64,000 bases of DNA from Actinomycetes bacterium (GTDB lineage: Bacteria; Actinomycetota; Actinomycetes; Streptosporangiales; Streptosporangiaceae), in NCBI GenBank assembly GCA_025964575.1, contig JAOPYO010000311.1:1-64000 (forward strand), read 5' to 3'. This document shows, in pieces, positions 18,201-27,752 of the stretch (position 1 is the stretch's first letter; each line of letters opens with the position of its first letter). Under the pieces are notes generated by a model, which ran no database searches, was not told the origin of the DNA, and saw only the letters and a program-made list of their open reading frames with translations. A program made the translations under genes and the position numbers.

Positions 18201-18542
18201 CTAGTGGCGGGCGATGAGGGAGATAGTCAGGACGAGGCCTGCCGTCATGACGAGTGCGGTCAGGCCGATGGCGAAGCGAGGAGGGGGCAGCGGTTCCCCG
18301 CTGCGCAGGGCCCGCTGGCAGCGTCGCCAGTGCAGGAAGGCGAGCAGGCTCAGCCCAGTGCCGGCCACCACGGGGGCGACCGATAGGAGCAGTTGGATCG
18401 GCGACGGCCCGACGCGCTTGCCGAGTTCGGCAAGCGCGACCCCACCCGCGATCAGTGCCAGGGATGTGCGGATCCAGGCGAGAAAGGTCCGTTCGTTGGC
18501 AAGGGTGAAACGCGGATCGGGCTCGCGTGGCTGCTCCTCCAT
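18201..18542 (-). CDS. DUF202 (YidH-like) small membrane protein
   Basis: This is a 113-residue protein with the DUF202 signature near its start, RFTLANERTFLAWIRTSLALIAGGVAL, followed by two more hydrophobic helices (about residues 50-70 and 92-112). The family is widespread in bacteria and has no settled function. The ATG is chosen because it directly precedes the conserved RFTLANERTFLAW block. It is divergent from the histidine kinase gene with about 75 bp between them, so the two may share a promoter region. Confidence 0.88.
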   Translation of the reverse strand: MEEQPREPDPRFTLANERTFLAWIRTSLALIAGGVALAELGKRVGPSPIQLLLSVAPVVAGTGLSLLAFLHWRRCQRALRSGEPLPPPRFAIGLTALVMTAGLVLTISLIARH

Positions 18543-18618
18543 GATCCCATCGTCCCGTACGTTGTGAGTCGCTGGGGATCGGGCCCTACCTGGCCAGACA
18601 TGATTCGGGGGGATCATC

Positions 18619-19956
18619 ATGCGGCTGTGGCCCCGAACGATCCGTGCCCGGGACACACTGATAGCCACCGTCGTCGCCGCCTGTGTGCTGATCCCGGTGG
18701 CGGCCGGGATGCATGTGGCGATACGGGAGGCGATACGCCAGGAGATTTGGGAAGACTCTCTGCAGGCCGCGGCCCGGGTCGCTTACGCGGTCCGGGACAA
18801 GACCCTTACTGATCCCATCCCGACGATCAGGGGGACCACGCTGGTCCAGGTGGTCGACGCCCGGGGGCGGATCGTCCATGCCACGAGACTCGGGTGGCGG
18901 GAGCGGCCGCTCAGCACGGACCGGCCTTCTGCCGACGAACTCGTCAGGCACGTCCATTCGTGTGACAGCCGGCACTGCCACATCCTGGTGGCGATGCGAG
19001 TGTCGACCGACGCCGACTCCATGGTGGTCTACGCGGGGAGGGAGCAGCCTTGGCTGTTGTGGGCACACCGCCTCGAGCTCCTGCTCGGATCGGGGGTTCT
19101 GCTCCTGGTGGCGCTCACTGGGCTGTCCACCTGGCACATGGTGGGCCGTACACTCAGCCCGATCGGCAAGATCCGGACTCAGCTGGCCGAGATCACTGCT
19201 GTGGATCTGAGCCGCAGAGTGCCCGAGCCCTGTGGGAAGGGCGAGATCGCAGAACTCGCCCATACCGCCAACGAGACCATTGAACGACTGGAACGTTCCG
19301 TGGAACAGCAGCGCCGGTTCTCCTCGGACGCCTCCCATGAACTGCGGACCCCGATCGCGGCATTGCGGGCCGAGCTCGAATCGGCCCTGATGTATCCAGA
19401 GGACACCGACTTGGTCGCCACGCTCTCGGCCGCGTTGCGCAACACCGATCGGCTGGAGGCGGTCATCAGCGATCTGCTGCTTCTGGCCAGGCTGGGCACT
19501 GGCGGAGTGGTCGCGGCCGAGCGGATCGACCTCGCCGAGATGGTGGCCGCCGAGCTGGAGGTGCGGCCGCCCTCGGTGCTGGTCAGCACCGACCTCTCCA
19601 CCGGGGCGGTGGTGAAGGGCGTGCGCATACAGCTTCTACGGGTGCTGGACAACCTGCTGGACAACGCCGAACGCCATGGAGAAGGAGCGATCGACGTCGT
19701 GGTCGGCAGGCAGGAAGGTTACGCGATGCTGATGGTCACCGATCATGGGAAGGGCATTCCGGAGTCGGATCGGGAGCGCGCGTTCGAGCGGTTCACCCGG
19801 CTGGACAGCGGTCGCAGTCGTGAGACGGGTGGTACCGGGCTGGGGCTGGCCATCGCCAGGGACGTCGCGATCGCGCATGGCGGCACGCTGCGGATCGAGG
19901 ACAGTCCTCACGGTGCCCGCTTCGTGTTGCGGCTTCCCCTCGCGGAGGAGGAATGA
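18619..19956 (+). CDS. Orphan membrane sensor histidine kinase
   Basis: This is a 445-residue sensor kinase. It has an N-terminal helix (~12-30), an extracytoplasmic region of about 120 residues with the Cys/His-containing stretch HSCDSRHCHI, and a second helix (~150-170). A HAMP-like linker follows, then the phospho-acceptor box FSSDASHELRTP and a HATPase domain (NLLDNAERHG, DHGKGIP, GGTGLGLAIA). It is a typical OmpR-type partner kinase, but no response regulator is adjacent. The HSCDSRHCH segment could bind metal or sense redox; that is conjecture. A perfect 16-bp terminator hairpin follows. Confidence 0.93.
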   Translation: MRLWPRTIRARDTLIATVVAACVLIPVAAGMHVAIREAIRQEIWEDSLQAAARVAYAVRDKTLTDPIPTIRGTTLVQVVDARGRIVHATRLGWRERPLSTDRPSADELVRHVHSCDSRHCHILVAMRVSTDADSMVVYAGREQPWLLWAHRLELLLGSGVLLLVALTGLSTWHMVGRTLSPIGKIRTQLAEITAVDLSRRVPEPCGKGEIAELAHTANETIERLERSVEQQRRFSSDASHELRTPIAALRAELESALMYPEDTDLVATLSAALRNTDRLEAVISDLLLLARLGTGGVVAAERIDLAEMVAAELEVRPPSVLVSTDLSTGAVVKGVRIQLLRVLDNLLDNAERHGEGAIDVVVGRQEGYAMLMVTDHGKGIPESDRERAFERFTRLDSGRSRETGGTGLGLAIARDVAIAHGGTLRIEDSPHGARFVLRLPLAEEE

Positions 19957-19995
19957 CGAGCGGGGAAAGGGCCGGCTAGGGGTTGGTGCGACAGA

Positions 19996-20030
19996 AAGGC
20001 GGTTGTCCACACCCTGTGGACAACCGCCTT
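19996..20030. terminator. Bidirectional terminator hairpin
   Basis: A perfect 16-bp inverted repeat (AAGGCGGTTGTCCACA, 3-nt loop CCC, and its complement) lies between the convergent histidine kinase and yceI genes. There is no long U tract, which is usual in high-GC actinomycetes. Confidence 0.85.
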
Positions 20031-20046
20031 CTGGTGATCGTTGAGC

Positions 20047-20595
20047 TCAGGCCTTGACGGCCTGGACCTCGAGCTGGATCTCGATCTTGTCGCCGAGCAG
20101 GACCTTGTCGCCCTGCAGCGGAACGTTGAACTCGACGCCGTACTCCTTACGGCTGATCGAGGTGGTGGCGGTGAAACCGGCCCGGGTGCCGCCCCAGGGG
20201 TCCACGCCCACGCCGTTGAACTCGACCTCAAGGGTCACCGGGAGGGTGACGTCCTTGACGGTCAGGGTGCCGTCGACCAGGTAGTCGCTGCCGTCGACCC
20301 GTACGCCCGTCGTGTTGAAGGTCAGCGCCGGGAACTTCTCGACGTCCAGGATCTCGGCCGACTTGATGTGCGCGTCGCGGTCGGGGGTGCGGGCGTCGAC
20401 CGAGGCGGTCTTGATCTCGGCGGTGGCGGTCGAGGAGGCGATGTCCTCTGCGACGACGACGCTGCCCGAGAACTCGGTGAAGGTGCCGCGGACCTTGCTC
20501 ATCAGGTGTCGGACCTTGAAGGTGACCTCTGAGTGCGCGGGGTCGATGTTCCAGGTGCCTGCGGTGATGCCCAGGTCGGAAGCAATGGCGGTCAT
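20047..20595 (-). CDS. YceI family lipid-binding protein
   Basis: This is a 182-residue YceI-like lipocalin-fold protein. Landmarks are TWNIDPAHSEVTFKVRHLMSKVRGTF at the N-terminus, AHIKSAEILDVEKFPALTFNTT in the middle and the C-terminal ISRKEYGVEFN block. YceI proteins bind polyisoprenoid or amide lipids in a beta-barrel. This one lacks a signal peptide, as is common for actinobacterial members. GGAGA precedes the ATG. Two TTGAAnnTTCAA palindromes sit upstream and suggest MarR-type control. Confidence 0.93.
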   Translation of the reverse strand: MTAIASDLGITAGTWNIDPAHSEVTFKVRHLMSKVRGTFTEFSGSVVVAEDIASSTATAEIKTASVDARTPDRDAHIKSAEILDVEKFPALTFNTTGVRVDGSDYLVDGTLTVKDVTLPVTLEVEFNGVGVDPWGGTRAGFTATTSISRKEYGVEFNVPLQGDKVLLGDKIEIQLEVQAVKA

Positions 20596-20640
20596 GTCGT
20601 GTTCTCCTCAGGTGGCGGGTTCCGCGGGCGCCGCCCACGG

Positions 20641-20683
20641 TTGAATCTTCAACTAATAAACCACACTCTAGTTGAAACTTCAA
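20641..20683. promoter_or_regulatory. Twin TTGAAnnTTCAA operator upstream of yceI
   Basis: Two 12-bp palindromes, TTGAATCTTCAA (20641-20652) and TTGAAACTTCAA (20672-20683), lie 31 bp apart centre to centre, about three helical turns. Extended arms (ACTA and TAGT) make the pair a larger inverted repeat. This form is typical of MarR-family operators. The best-known local MarR gene is about 7 kb away, so the regulator is not identified. Confidence 0.7.
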
Positions 20684-20776
20684 GTTAGTCCAGTGGGTGA
20701 ACCGTGGGGGACTGTTCGTAAGGAATGCGAACATTTCTCGTGATATCGCTTGCGGATCATGCCGGAGATCGATTGC

Positions 20777-21982
20777 ATGACCGGCATGCGCCGAGCCCCC
20801 CTTTCGCTTCTGCTTGCCACCTGCCTCATCCCCGGCCTGGTCGCTGGATGCGCCTCGGCCGGCGCGAAGGCGACCGTGCCCGTTGCTCAGCAGGCCAAGG
20901 CGGTCGCCGCCTTCAAGCACCCGGGGGTGCTGCTGGGCACATCCCAGCTCAACCTGGTGCGGAAGAAGGTCCTGGCGGGGGCGCAGCCGTGGAAGTCGGC
21001 GTACGACGCGATGCGCAAGAGCTCGTACGCCTCGCTGACCTGGACGGCGAAGGCCCGCGCCAACGTGGAGTGCGGATCCAAGTCCAACCCCAACAACGGT
21101 TGCTCGGACGAGCGGAACGACGCGCTCGCCGCGTACACCGACTCGCTGATCTGGTCCATCAGCGGCGACTCCAGGTATGCCAAGAAGGCGATCCAGATCA
21201 TGGACGCCTGGTCGGGCACGATCAAGCAGCACACCAACAGCAATGCCCCGCTGCAGACCGGTTGGGCGGGAGCGTCGTTCGCTCGGGCCGGTGAGATCAT
21301 CCGCTACTCGAAGGCGGGCTGGTCCACGGCCAGGGTGAACCGATTCGCCACGATGCTCCGCACGGTCTACCTGCCCACGGTCATCAAGGGCGCGGCGACC
21401 AAGAACGGAAACTGGGAGCTGATCATGACGGATGCCGCGATCGGGATCTCGGTGTTCCTCAATGACCACGCCTCGTTCAACACCGCGGTGGCGACCTGGC
21501 GCAAGCGGCTGCCCGAGTATTTCTACCTGAAGTCCGACGGCGCGCTCCCCAAGGTTCCCGCAGGCATCGTCGGCAAGGCCGCGACCATCAACTACTGGCA
21601 GGGCCAGTCGACGTTCGTCGACGGGCTCGGTCAGGAGACCTGCCGCGACTTCGGGCACACCGGCTGGGGGCTGGATGCCGCGATCCACACCGCCGAGACC
21701 GCCCGGATCCAGGGCGTGGACCTTTACGCCGAGGGCAAGGTCCGGTTGGCCAAGGCCCTGGAGTTCCACTCGTCCTACCAACTGGGCGCCCCGGTGCCCT
21801 CGTCGCTGTGCGGCGGCACGCTCAACAAGGGCCTGGGCCCCGTGCTCGAGGTCGGCTACAACGCCCTCCACAACCGGCTCGGCGTTTCGCTGCCGCAGAC
21901 CGCCAAGCTGATCGCCAAGAGCCGGCCGGCGGGGGCGAGCTACTTCCTCGCTTGGGAGACCCTCACCCACGCCGCCGGCTGA
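20777..21982 (+). CDS. Alginate-lyase-family lipoprotein
   Basis: This is a 401-residue exported protein with a lipoprotein signal (LLLATCLIPGLVAGC, Cys about residue 25) and an alpha/alpha-toroid domain of the alginate lyase family (PF05426 type). It shows HPGVLLG, TWTAKARANVECG, the conserved NGNWELIMTDA, and QETCRDFGHTGWGLDA, where Asn, His and Tyr side chains of PL5-like enzymes would lie. ATG at 20777 is chosen over upstream TTG/ATG options because GGAG lies about ten bases before it. It probably acts on an acidic polysaccharide outside the cell; the substrate is unknown. It is divergent from yceI. Confidence 0.85.
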   Translation: MTGMRRAPLSLLLATCLIPGLVAGCASAGAKATVPVAQQAKAVAAFKHPGVLLGTSQLNLVRKKVLAGAQPWKSAYDAMRKSSYASLTWTAKARANVECGSKSNPNNGCSDERNDALAAYTDSLIWSISGDSRYAKKAIQIMDAWSGTIKQHTNSNAPLQTGWAGASFARAGEIIRYSKAGWSTARVNRFATMLRTVYLPTVIKGAATKNGNWELIMTDAAIGISVFLNDHASFNTAVATWRKRLPEYFYLKSDGALPKVPAGIVGKAATINYWQGQSTFVDGLGQETCRDFGHTGWGLDAAIHTAETARIQGVDLYAEGKVRLAKALEFHSSYQLGAPVPSSLCGGTLNKGLGPVLEVGYNALHNRLGVSLPQTAKLIAKSRPAGASYFLAWETLTHAAG

Positions 21983-22080
21983 GCTCACGCTGCACGCCGA
22001 GCCGGCGCTGCCGACCCCGAGCTGCCCCGGATGAGGATCTGGGCGATCAGCTCGGGGTCGTCTCTCATGGGGATGAGGTG

Positions 22081-22626
22081 TCAGACGCTCGGCACCATGG
22101 CCGGGCGACGGTGCTCCAGCGTGGCGCGGAGCTGGCCGCGGCCACGGTGGATTCGGCTGCGCACGGTGCCGAGCTTGACCCCCAGGGTGGCCGCGATCTC
22201 CTCGTAAGTGAGTCCCTCGATGTCGCAGAGCACGACGGCCGCGCGGTATTCCGGGGCCAGCTGGTCCAGCGCCGCCTGGATATCGGCGTCCAGTAGACGT
22301 TCGTCGTAGGCCAGCGCCGGGCTGGGCTCACGCCCGGGGAGGCGTTCGGCGGCGTCGTCGGCGAGTCCTTCGAAGCGGATGCGCTGCTTGCGCCGGGCCC
22401 GGTCGAGGAACAGGTTCGTGGTGATGCGGTGCAGCCACCCCTCGAACGTGCCCGGGGTGTACGACGAGAGGGAGCGGAACACCCGGACGAACACGTCCTG
22501 GGTCAGATCCTCGGCATCGTGCTTGTTGCCGGTCAGGCGGTAGGCCAGCCGGAACACCCGGCTGGAATGCTCGCGAACGATCTCCTCCCAGCTCGGCGGC
22601 GTCCACGCCACAATGCCTGTGGTCAC
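22081..22626 (-). CDS. ECF sigma factor, SigE-like
   Basis: This is a sigma-70 family ECF factor of about 181 residues. Region 2 is [56 protein letters not shown] and region 4 is [34 protein letters not shown]. The wording matches the mycobacterial SigE group, which governs envelope stress. The start is uncertain: GTG codons at 22629 and 22626 follow a GGGGGG stretch. No anti-sigma gene (rseA) or htrA follows, unlike the mycobacterial locus; the convergent neighbour is the alginate-lyase gene. Confidence 0.9.
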   Translation of the reverse strand: MTTGIVAWTPPSWEEIVREHSSRVFRLAYRLTGNKHDAEDLTQDVFVRVFRSLSSYTPGTFEGWLHRITTNLFLDRARRKQRIRFEGLADDAAERLPGREPSPALAYDERLLDADIQAALDQLAPEYRAAVVLCDIEGLTYEEIAATLGVKLGTVRSRIHRGRGQLRATLEHRRPAMVPSV

Positions 22627-22717
22627 CACTACCCCCCTGGTACCTGATGCGAAATCGTTACCGCTCACTATGGCGTGGTAGGGATAAGAACCGCGTAAGA
22701 ACGCGCGCACTCTACTG

Positions 22718-23743
22718 TTACCTGGATAACACCGGTCCCAATCTGGGTGGGCGGCGGGTGAACGCCCAGATGCCGGCCGCCAGCCCGCCGAGCGGGATCT
22801 CCAGCGTGTGGACGAAGACCATGTAGAGCAGCACGGCCGCGGCCGCCGAGGCGGACGGGGCGCCGAAGTGGACCAGCAGGGCCGCGGTACCGGTCTCGCT
22901 GATCCCGGTCCCGCTCGGGGTGATGACGGCGATGGTGAGCAGCCGGTTCAGTGCGAACACCGCGATGGTCTCGGCCACGCCGATGTGGGCGCCCGTGGCC
23001 GCGAGACAGGCCGCCAGCAGCATGCCCTGCAGGAGAAGATAGGCGCCCGTCCCCAGGGTGAGCCCGAGCCATCCGGTGCGCAGCACGTCGACGGTCTGGT
23101 GCCGTACCCGGAGTATCGACTCGGCGATTCTCCGTGCGGGCTTGCGGAGCCGTACCGGCAACCGCTCGGCCAGTCGCACCAGCAGGTTCTGCAGCCGGGT
23201 CGCCGCTGTCTCCGAGCGCAGGGCCAGCGCGCACGCGACCACGATCGCCACGAGAAGGGCACCTCCGAAACCGGCGGCACTGCCCAGCCGACGATCCGGG
23301 ATCTGCCCTGCGACCAGTAGTGCGGCGATGCCCACGGCCGGCAGCAGCAGCTTGGCCAGCATGTTCCACACCCCGGTGATCAGGGTGGACACCGTGACGG
23401 TCGCGTTGCCATGTCCCCAGCTGCGGCACATGGCGAAGGTGATGGCGACCCCCAGCGCGCCGCCGAACGGCAGCACATTGCTGACCAGACTGCCCGCCGC
23501 GTTCACCGCGAACGCCCGGACATGAGTGAGCCCGGGTAGCGAGGCGGTCAGCACCCAGGTGTAGGACCACAGCCCGGCCAGCCAGAGCGTGACCAGCCAC
23601 AGTGCCTCGGCGGGGTTCAGCTGGCCCAACACCCCGCCGATCTCGCTCCAGTGCACACCGACGACATACGGCAGCGCCACCAGGAGTGCCCCCGCGGCCA
23701 GTAGCGAGGCCGCGGACATGGCGATCCTGCCAGGTCGCTTCAT
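22718..23743 (-). CDS. Flippase-like (UPF0104/LPG synthase TM) membrane protein
   Basis: This is a 341-residue integral membrane protein with about eight helices and the family landmarks [30 protein letters not shown] and [16 protein letters not shown]. The family includes the flippase half of MprF and the AglD/dolichol-like proteins, which move or modify membrane lipids. Its ATG overlaps the stop of the PIG-L gene by 4 bp, so it is translated with that deacetylase. Together with the divergent GT4 gene this suggests assembly and flipping of a glycolipid. Confidence 0.87.
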   Translation of the reverse strand: MKRPGRIAMSAASLLAAGALLVALPYVVGVHWSEIGGVLGQLNPAEALWLVTLWLAGLWSYTWVLTASLPGLTHVRAFAVNAAGSLVSNVLPFGGALGVAITFAMCRSWGHGNATVTVSTLITGVWNMLAKLLLPAVGIAALLVAGQIPDRRLGSAAGFGGALLVAIVVACALALRSETAATRLQNLLVRLAERLPVRLRKPARRIAESILRVRHQTVDVLRTGWLGLTLGTGAYLLLQGMLLAACLAATGAHIGVAETIAVFALNRLLTIAVITPSGTGISETGTAALLVHFGAPSASAAAAVLLYMVFVHTLEIPLGGLAAGIWAFTRRPPRLGPVLSR

Positions 23744-24672
23744 GTGCCGGGTACGTCCGATTCCGGGATGGGCGGCCTGACGTCTTCCGGGTCGGGGGGC
23801 CGGGCGTCTTCCTGGATAGGGGGGCGCGCGTCTTCCGCGAGGGGCGGCCAGGCGTCCAGAGGATGGCGGAGCCGGAGGCCCGGCGGGAGATCGCGCCGCA
23901 CGTACCACTCGGTGCCGAGCGCCAGCCGGAACACCGCCTGGGGCAGCCGCAGCAGTGCCGCCAGGGTGCGGACGCTGTCGCCGCCGGTGGTCTGGGTGAC
24001 GTGTGCCGCCATGCCGGCCCGTTTCGCGGCCGCGTAGCGCCCGACGCGCACCCGGTGCGTGATCTCCTCGCTCGGGGTGTACGCGGTGTCGAATCGCCGC
24101 ACGTCGAACTCCGCCGGGAACCGGTGAACCAGTGACACCAGTCGCAGCGCTCGTCTGAGCAGGCCCCGGTCGACGGTCGCCTCCAGCACGACCGGGGTTC
24201 CGGCCAGCGACGCGGCTCGCCGCCCGACCCGATGCACCTGGACATGATCGGGATGCCCATAGCCACCTGCCGGGTCATAGCTGGTCAGCAGATCCGCGCT
24301 CTCCTGCCGTAGCACCGAAGCCAGTTGCTCGGCCGCCTCCTCCACCGGAACCCGGGCGAAGCCCCGGTCTCCCGACAGCCCGGAGTCCTCATGGCCGAGC
24401 AGGACCACCCGGGCACAGCCGAGTGCCTGCGCCGAGGCGTGCAACTCCTCCATCCGGACCTCGCCGAGTGGCCGGTCGGCGGGGCCGCGGGTGGCGAGCC
24501 CGAGCTCACCGGCCGTCGCCACCACGAGCACCACCCGGTGTCCCTCCGCGGCCAGCCGCGCCATCGTGCCCGCAGTCAGCAGCGCCTCGTCATCGGGATG
24601 GGCATGGAAGAAGACGCAGGTCCGCTGCGGATAGGTCCGTAGCGCCGGGAGATAGCCATGAGGCCGAGACAC
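23740..24672 (-). CDS. PIG-L family LmbE-like deacetylase
   Basis: This is a 310-residue zinc-dependent de-N-acetylase. It has the metal motif HPDDE (H25-E29), RMEEL, and GYGHPDH near residue 140, as in MshB and PIG-L. It likely removes an N-acetyl group from an N-acetylhexosamine-containing substrate, perhaps a lipid-linked one. The start is GTG at 24672, without a clear Shine-Dalgarno. The last ~40 residues form a proline-rich repeat (AEDARPP, QEDARPP, PEDVRPP) not expected in the enzyme fold. It overlaps the flippase-like gene and is divergent from the GT4 gene. Confidence 0.9.
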   Translation of the reverse strand: MSRPHGYLPALRTYPQRTCVFFHAHPDDEALLTAGTMARLAAEGHRVVLVVATAGELGLATRGPADRPLGEVRMEELHASAQALGCARVVLLGHEDSGLSGDRGFARVPVEEAAEQLASVLRQESADLLTSYDPAGGYGHPDHVQVHRVGRRAASLAGTPVVLEATVDRGLLRRALRLVSLVHRFPAEFDVRRFDTAYTPSEEITHRVRVGRYAAAKRAGMAAHVTQTTGGDSVRTLAALLRLPQAVFRLALGTEWYVRRDLPPGLRLRHPLDAWPPLAEDARPPIQEDARPPDPEDVRPPIPESDVPGT

Positions 24673-25863
24673 ATGATCTTGATGCCCATTGTGGGGTGAA
24701 GATCAGATCTGTGTTTGGTCAAACCTGTGCCAGTGGCATCGGTGCGGGCCGAGCGGGGAACGCCGGATGTCGAGACTTCGGAAGCGTGAGGATTCTCCAT
24801 GTCAGCGACTGCTTCCTGCCCCGGCTCGGTGGTATCGAGGTTCAGGTCGACGAGCTGGCCCGGGCTCAGCACACCGCCGGTCATGACGTCGCCATCGCCA
24901 CCGCCACACCGTCCGGACATCCGGATCCGGTCGATCCGGTTGATCCAATCGTCCATCGGATCGTCGTGCCTCTGCCCTGGGAGCTGCCGATCGGCGGTTC
25001 GCTGCGTGGGCTCCTCGAGCGGGTCGGACCCGATGTGGTGCACATCCATGCGGGGGCGGTCTCTCCGTTCGCCTGGCGGGCCGTGCGACAGGCGCTGCGG
25101 GGGAGGGTGCCGACGGTCATGACCGTCCACAGCCTGTGGGGGCCGGTCAGCGAGGTCACCTACCGGGCGCTGTTCGCCGGATGGTGCCGGAGCCGCGGCT
25201 TCGTCGTCACCACGGTGAGCGAGGCCGCGGCGGCGCCGATCCGGGGGGTCGTCGCGCGCCGGATCCCGGTGGAGGTGGTGTCCAACGGCATCGACACGGT
25301 CACTTGGCGGGAGACGCCGCCATGGCTGCCGACGGGCCAGGTGCACGTGGTGGCGGTAGGCCGGCTGGCACCCCGTAAGGAGCCGATCCTGCTGCTGCGG
25401 CTGCTCAATTCGGTCCGGGATCAGACCCCCATCCGCGCCACCGTGGTCGGTGACGGGCCGGCTCGGGCGGCGATGGAACGGTACGCGCGGCGGCATGACA
25501 TGGGCGGCTGGCTGCGGCTCACCGGCCGGTTGGACCGCACAGAGGTACGGGAGGTACTGGCGGCCGCGGATGTCTTCCTGGCGCCCGCGGCCCGGGAGTC
25601 CTTCGGGCTGGCGGCGCTCGAGGCGCGCTTGGCGGGGGTCCCGGTCGTCGCGCAGACGGGCAGCGGGGTGGCCGACTTCGTTACCTCCGGCCGTGAAGGC
25701 CTGCTCGGCCACGGCTTCCGCGGGCTGTCCGGTGCGCTGCTGAGGCTGGCGACCGACCACGATCTGCGGGACGGGATCACGGCGCACAACCGGGCGACGG
25801 AACCCATGCGCTGCACCTGGCCCGCGGTGCTGGCTGCCTTCGACCGCTGCTACGGGATGGCGA

Positions 25864-27036
<1,173 letters not shown>

Positions 27037-27302
27037 GGGGGGTCCTTTCGCGGGTGTCCGCGGTGCGGAACTATCCCGGAGAACGCTCGCGTACAGCTCG
27101 GTGCGATACGCGGTGGGGCGAAAAATTGGTGAAAAGATAAATCAGTGAAGACTGAGTCGGACAGCCACGGCACTCAGATCGGCCGGGCGAGGCCCTCATT
27201 CCTGCGCGAGGAGCGGTAGGCCACCGAGGAGCACTGCCACCGCAGAGCGAGAGATTCAGTGCTGGTAGCACCGTACATCATGGTGCCCGCATTCGGGCCG
27301 AC

Positions 27303-27752
27303 CTATGCGCGCTCGCCCTTGGCCAGCGTTTCCAGGGCGTCGAGAGCACCGACGAGTGCCACGCGCTGAGGGCCGGTGAGCGTGGTCAGGCGTTCGACGA
27401 GGAAGGCCGATCGCTCGGTGCGGAGCTGTTCGAGCCGCTCGCGGCCTTCGGCGGTGATGTGCAGCTGGGCGGCCCGTCCGTCATCGGGATCCGGTTTGCG
27501 GACGAGCAGCCGGTGGGTCTCCAGTGCGGCGACCACCCGGCTCTGGGTGGGAAGGCTGACACCCTCGACGGCGGCGAGGTCGCTCAGCCGTACCGGCTCG
27601 AGCTCCTCGACGCTGGCCAGCGTCGACACCTGACTCGAACTGAGGCTCTGCGGGGTGTGCTGCCGCAACCGCCGGGTGAGCCTGGCCAACGCCAACCGGA
27701 GCCGGGCGGCGAGTTCGGCATCGGTCAGGTCCTCGGTCACCATGCTGTTCAT
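27303..27752 (-). CDS. MarR-family regulator
   Basis: This is a 149-residue winged-helix repressor: LSSSQVSTLASVEELEPVRLSDLAAVEGVSLPTQSRVVAALETHRLLVRKPDPDDGRAAQLHITAEG. The DPDDGR wing is typical of MarR proteins that sense phenolic or hydrophobic ligands. Its ATG overlaps the stop of the MFS gene by 4 bp, so it is co-translated with the efflux pump it likely regulates. Confidence 0.93.
   Translation of the reverse strand: MNSMVTEDLTDAELAARLRLALARLTRRLRQHTPQSLSSSQVSTLASVEELEPVRLSDLAAVEGVSLPTQSRVVAALETHRLLVRKPDPDDGRAAQLHITAEGRERLEQLRTERSAFLVERLTTLTGPQRVALVGALDALETLAKGERA

Noticed and set aside
20228-21988. 586-residue minus-strand frame across the alginate-lyase gene and yceI
   Set aside because: Antisense to a clear lipoprotein and runs through the palindromic yceI promoter.
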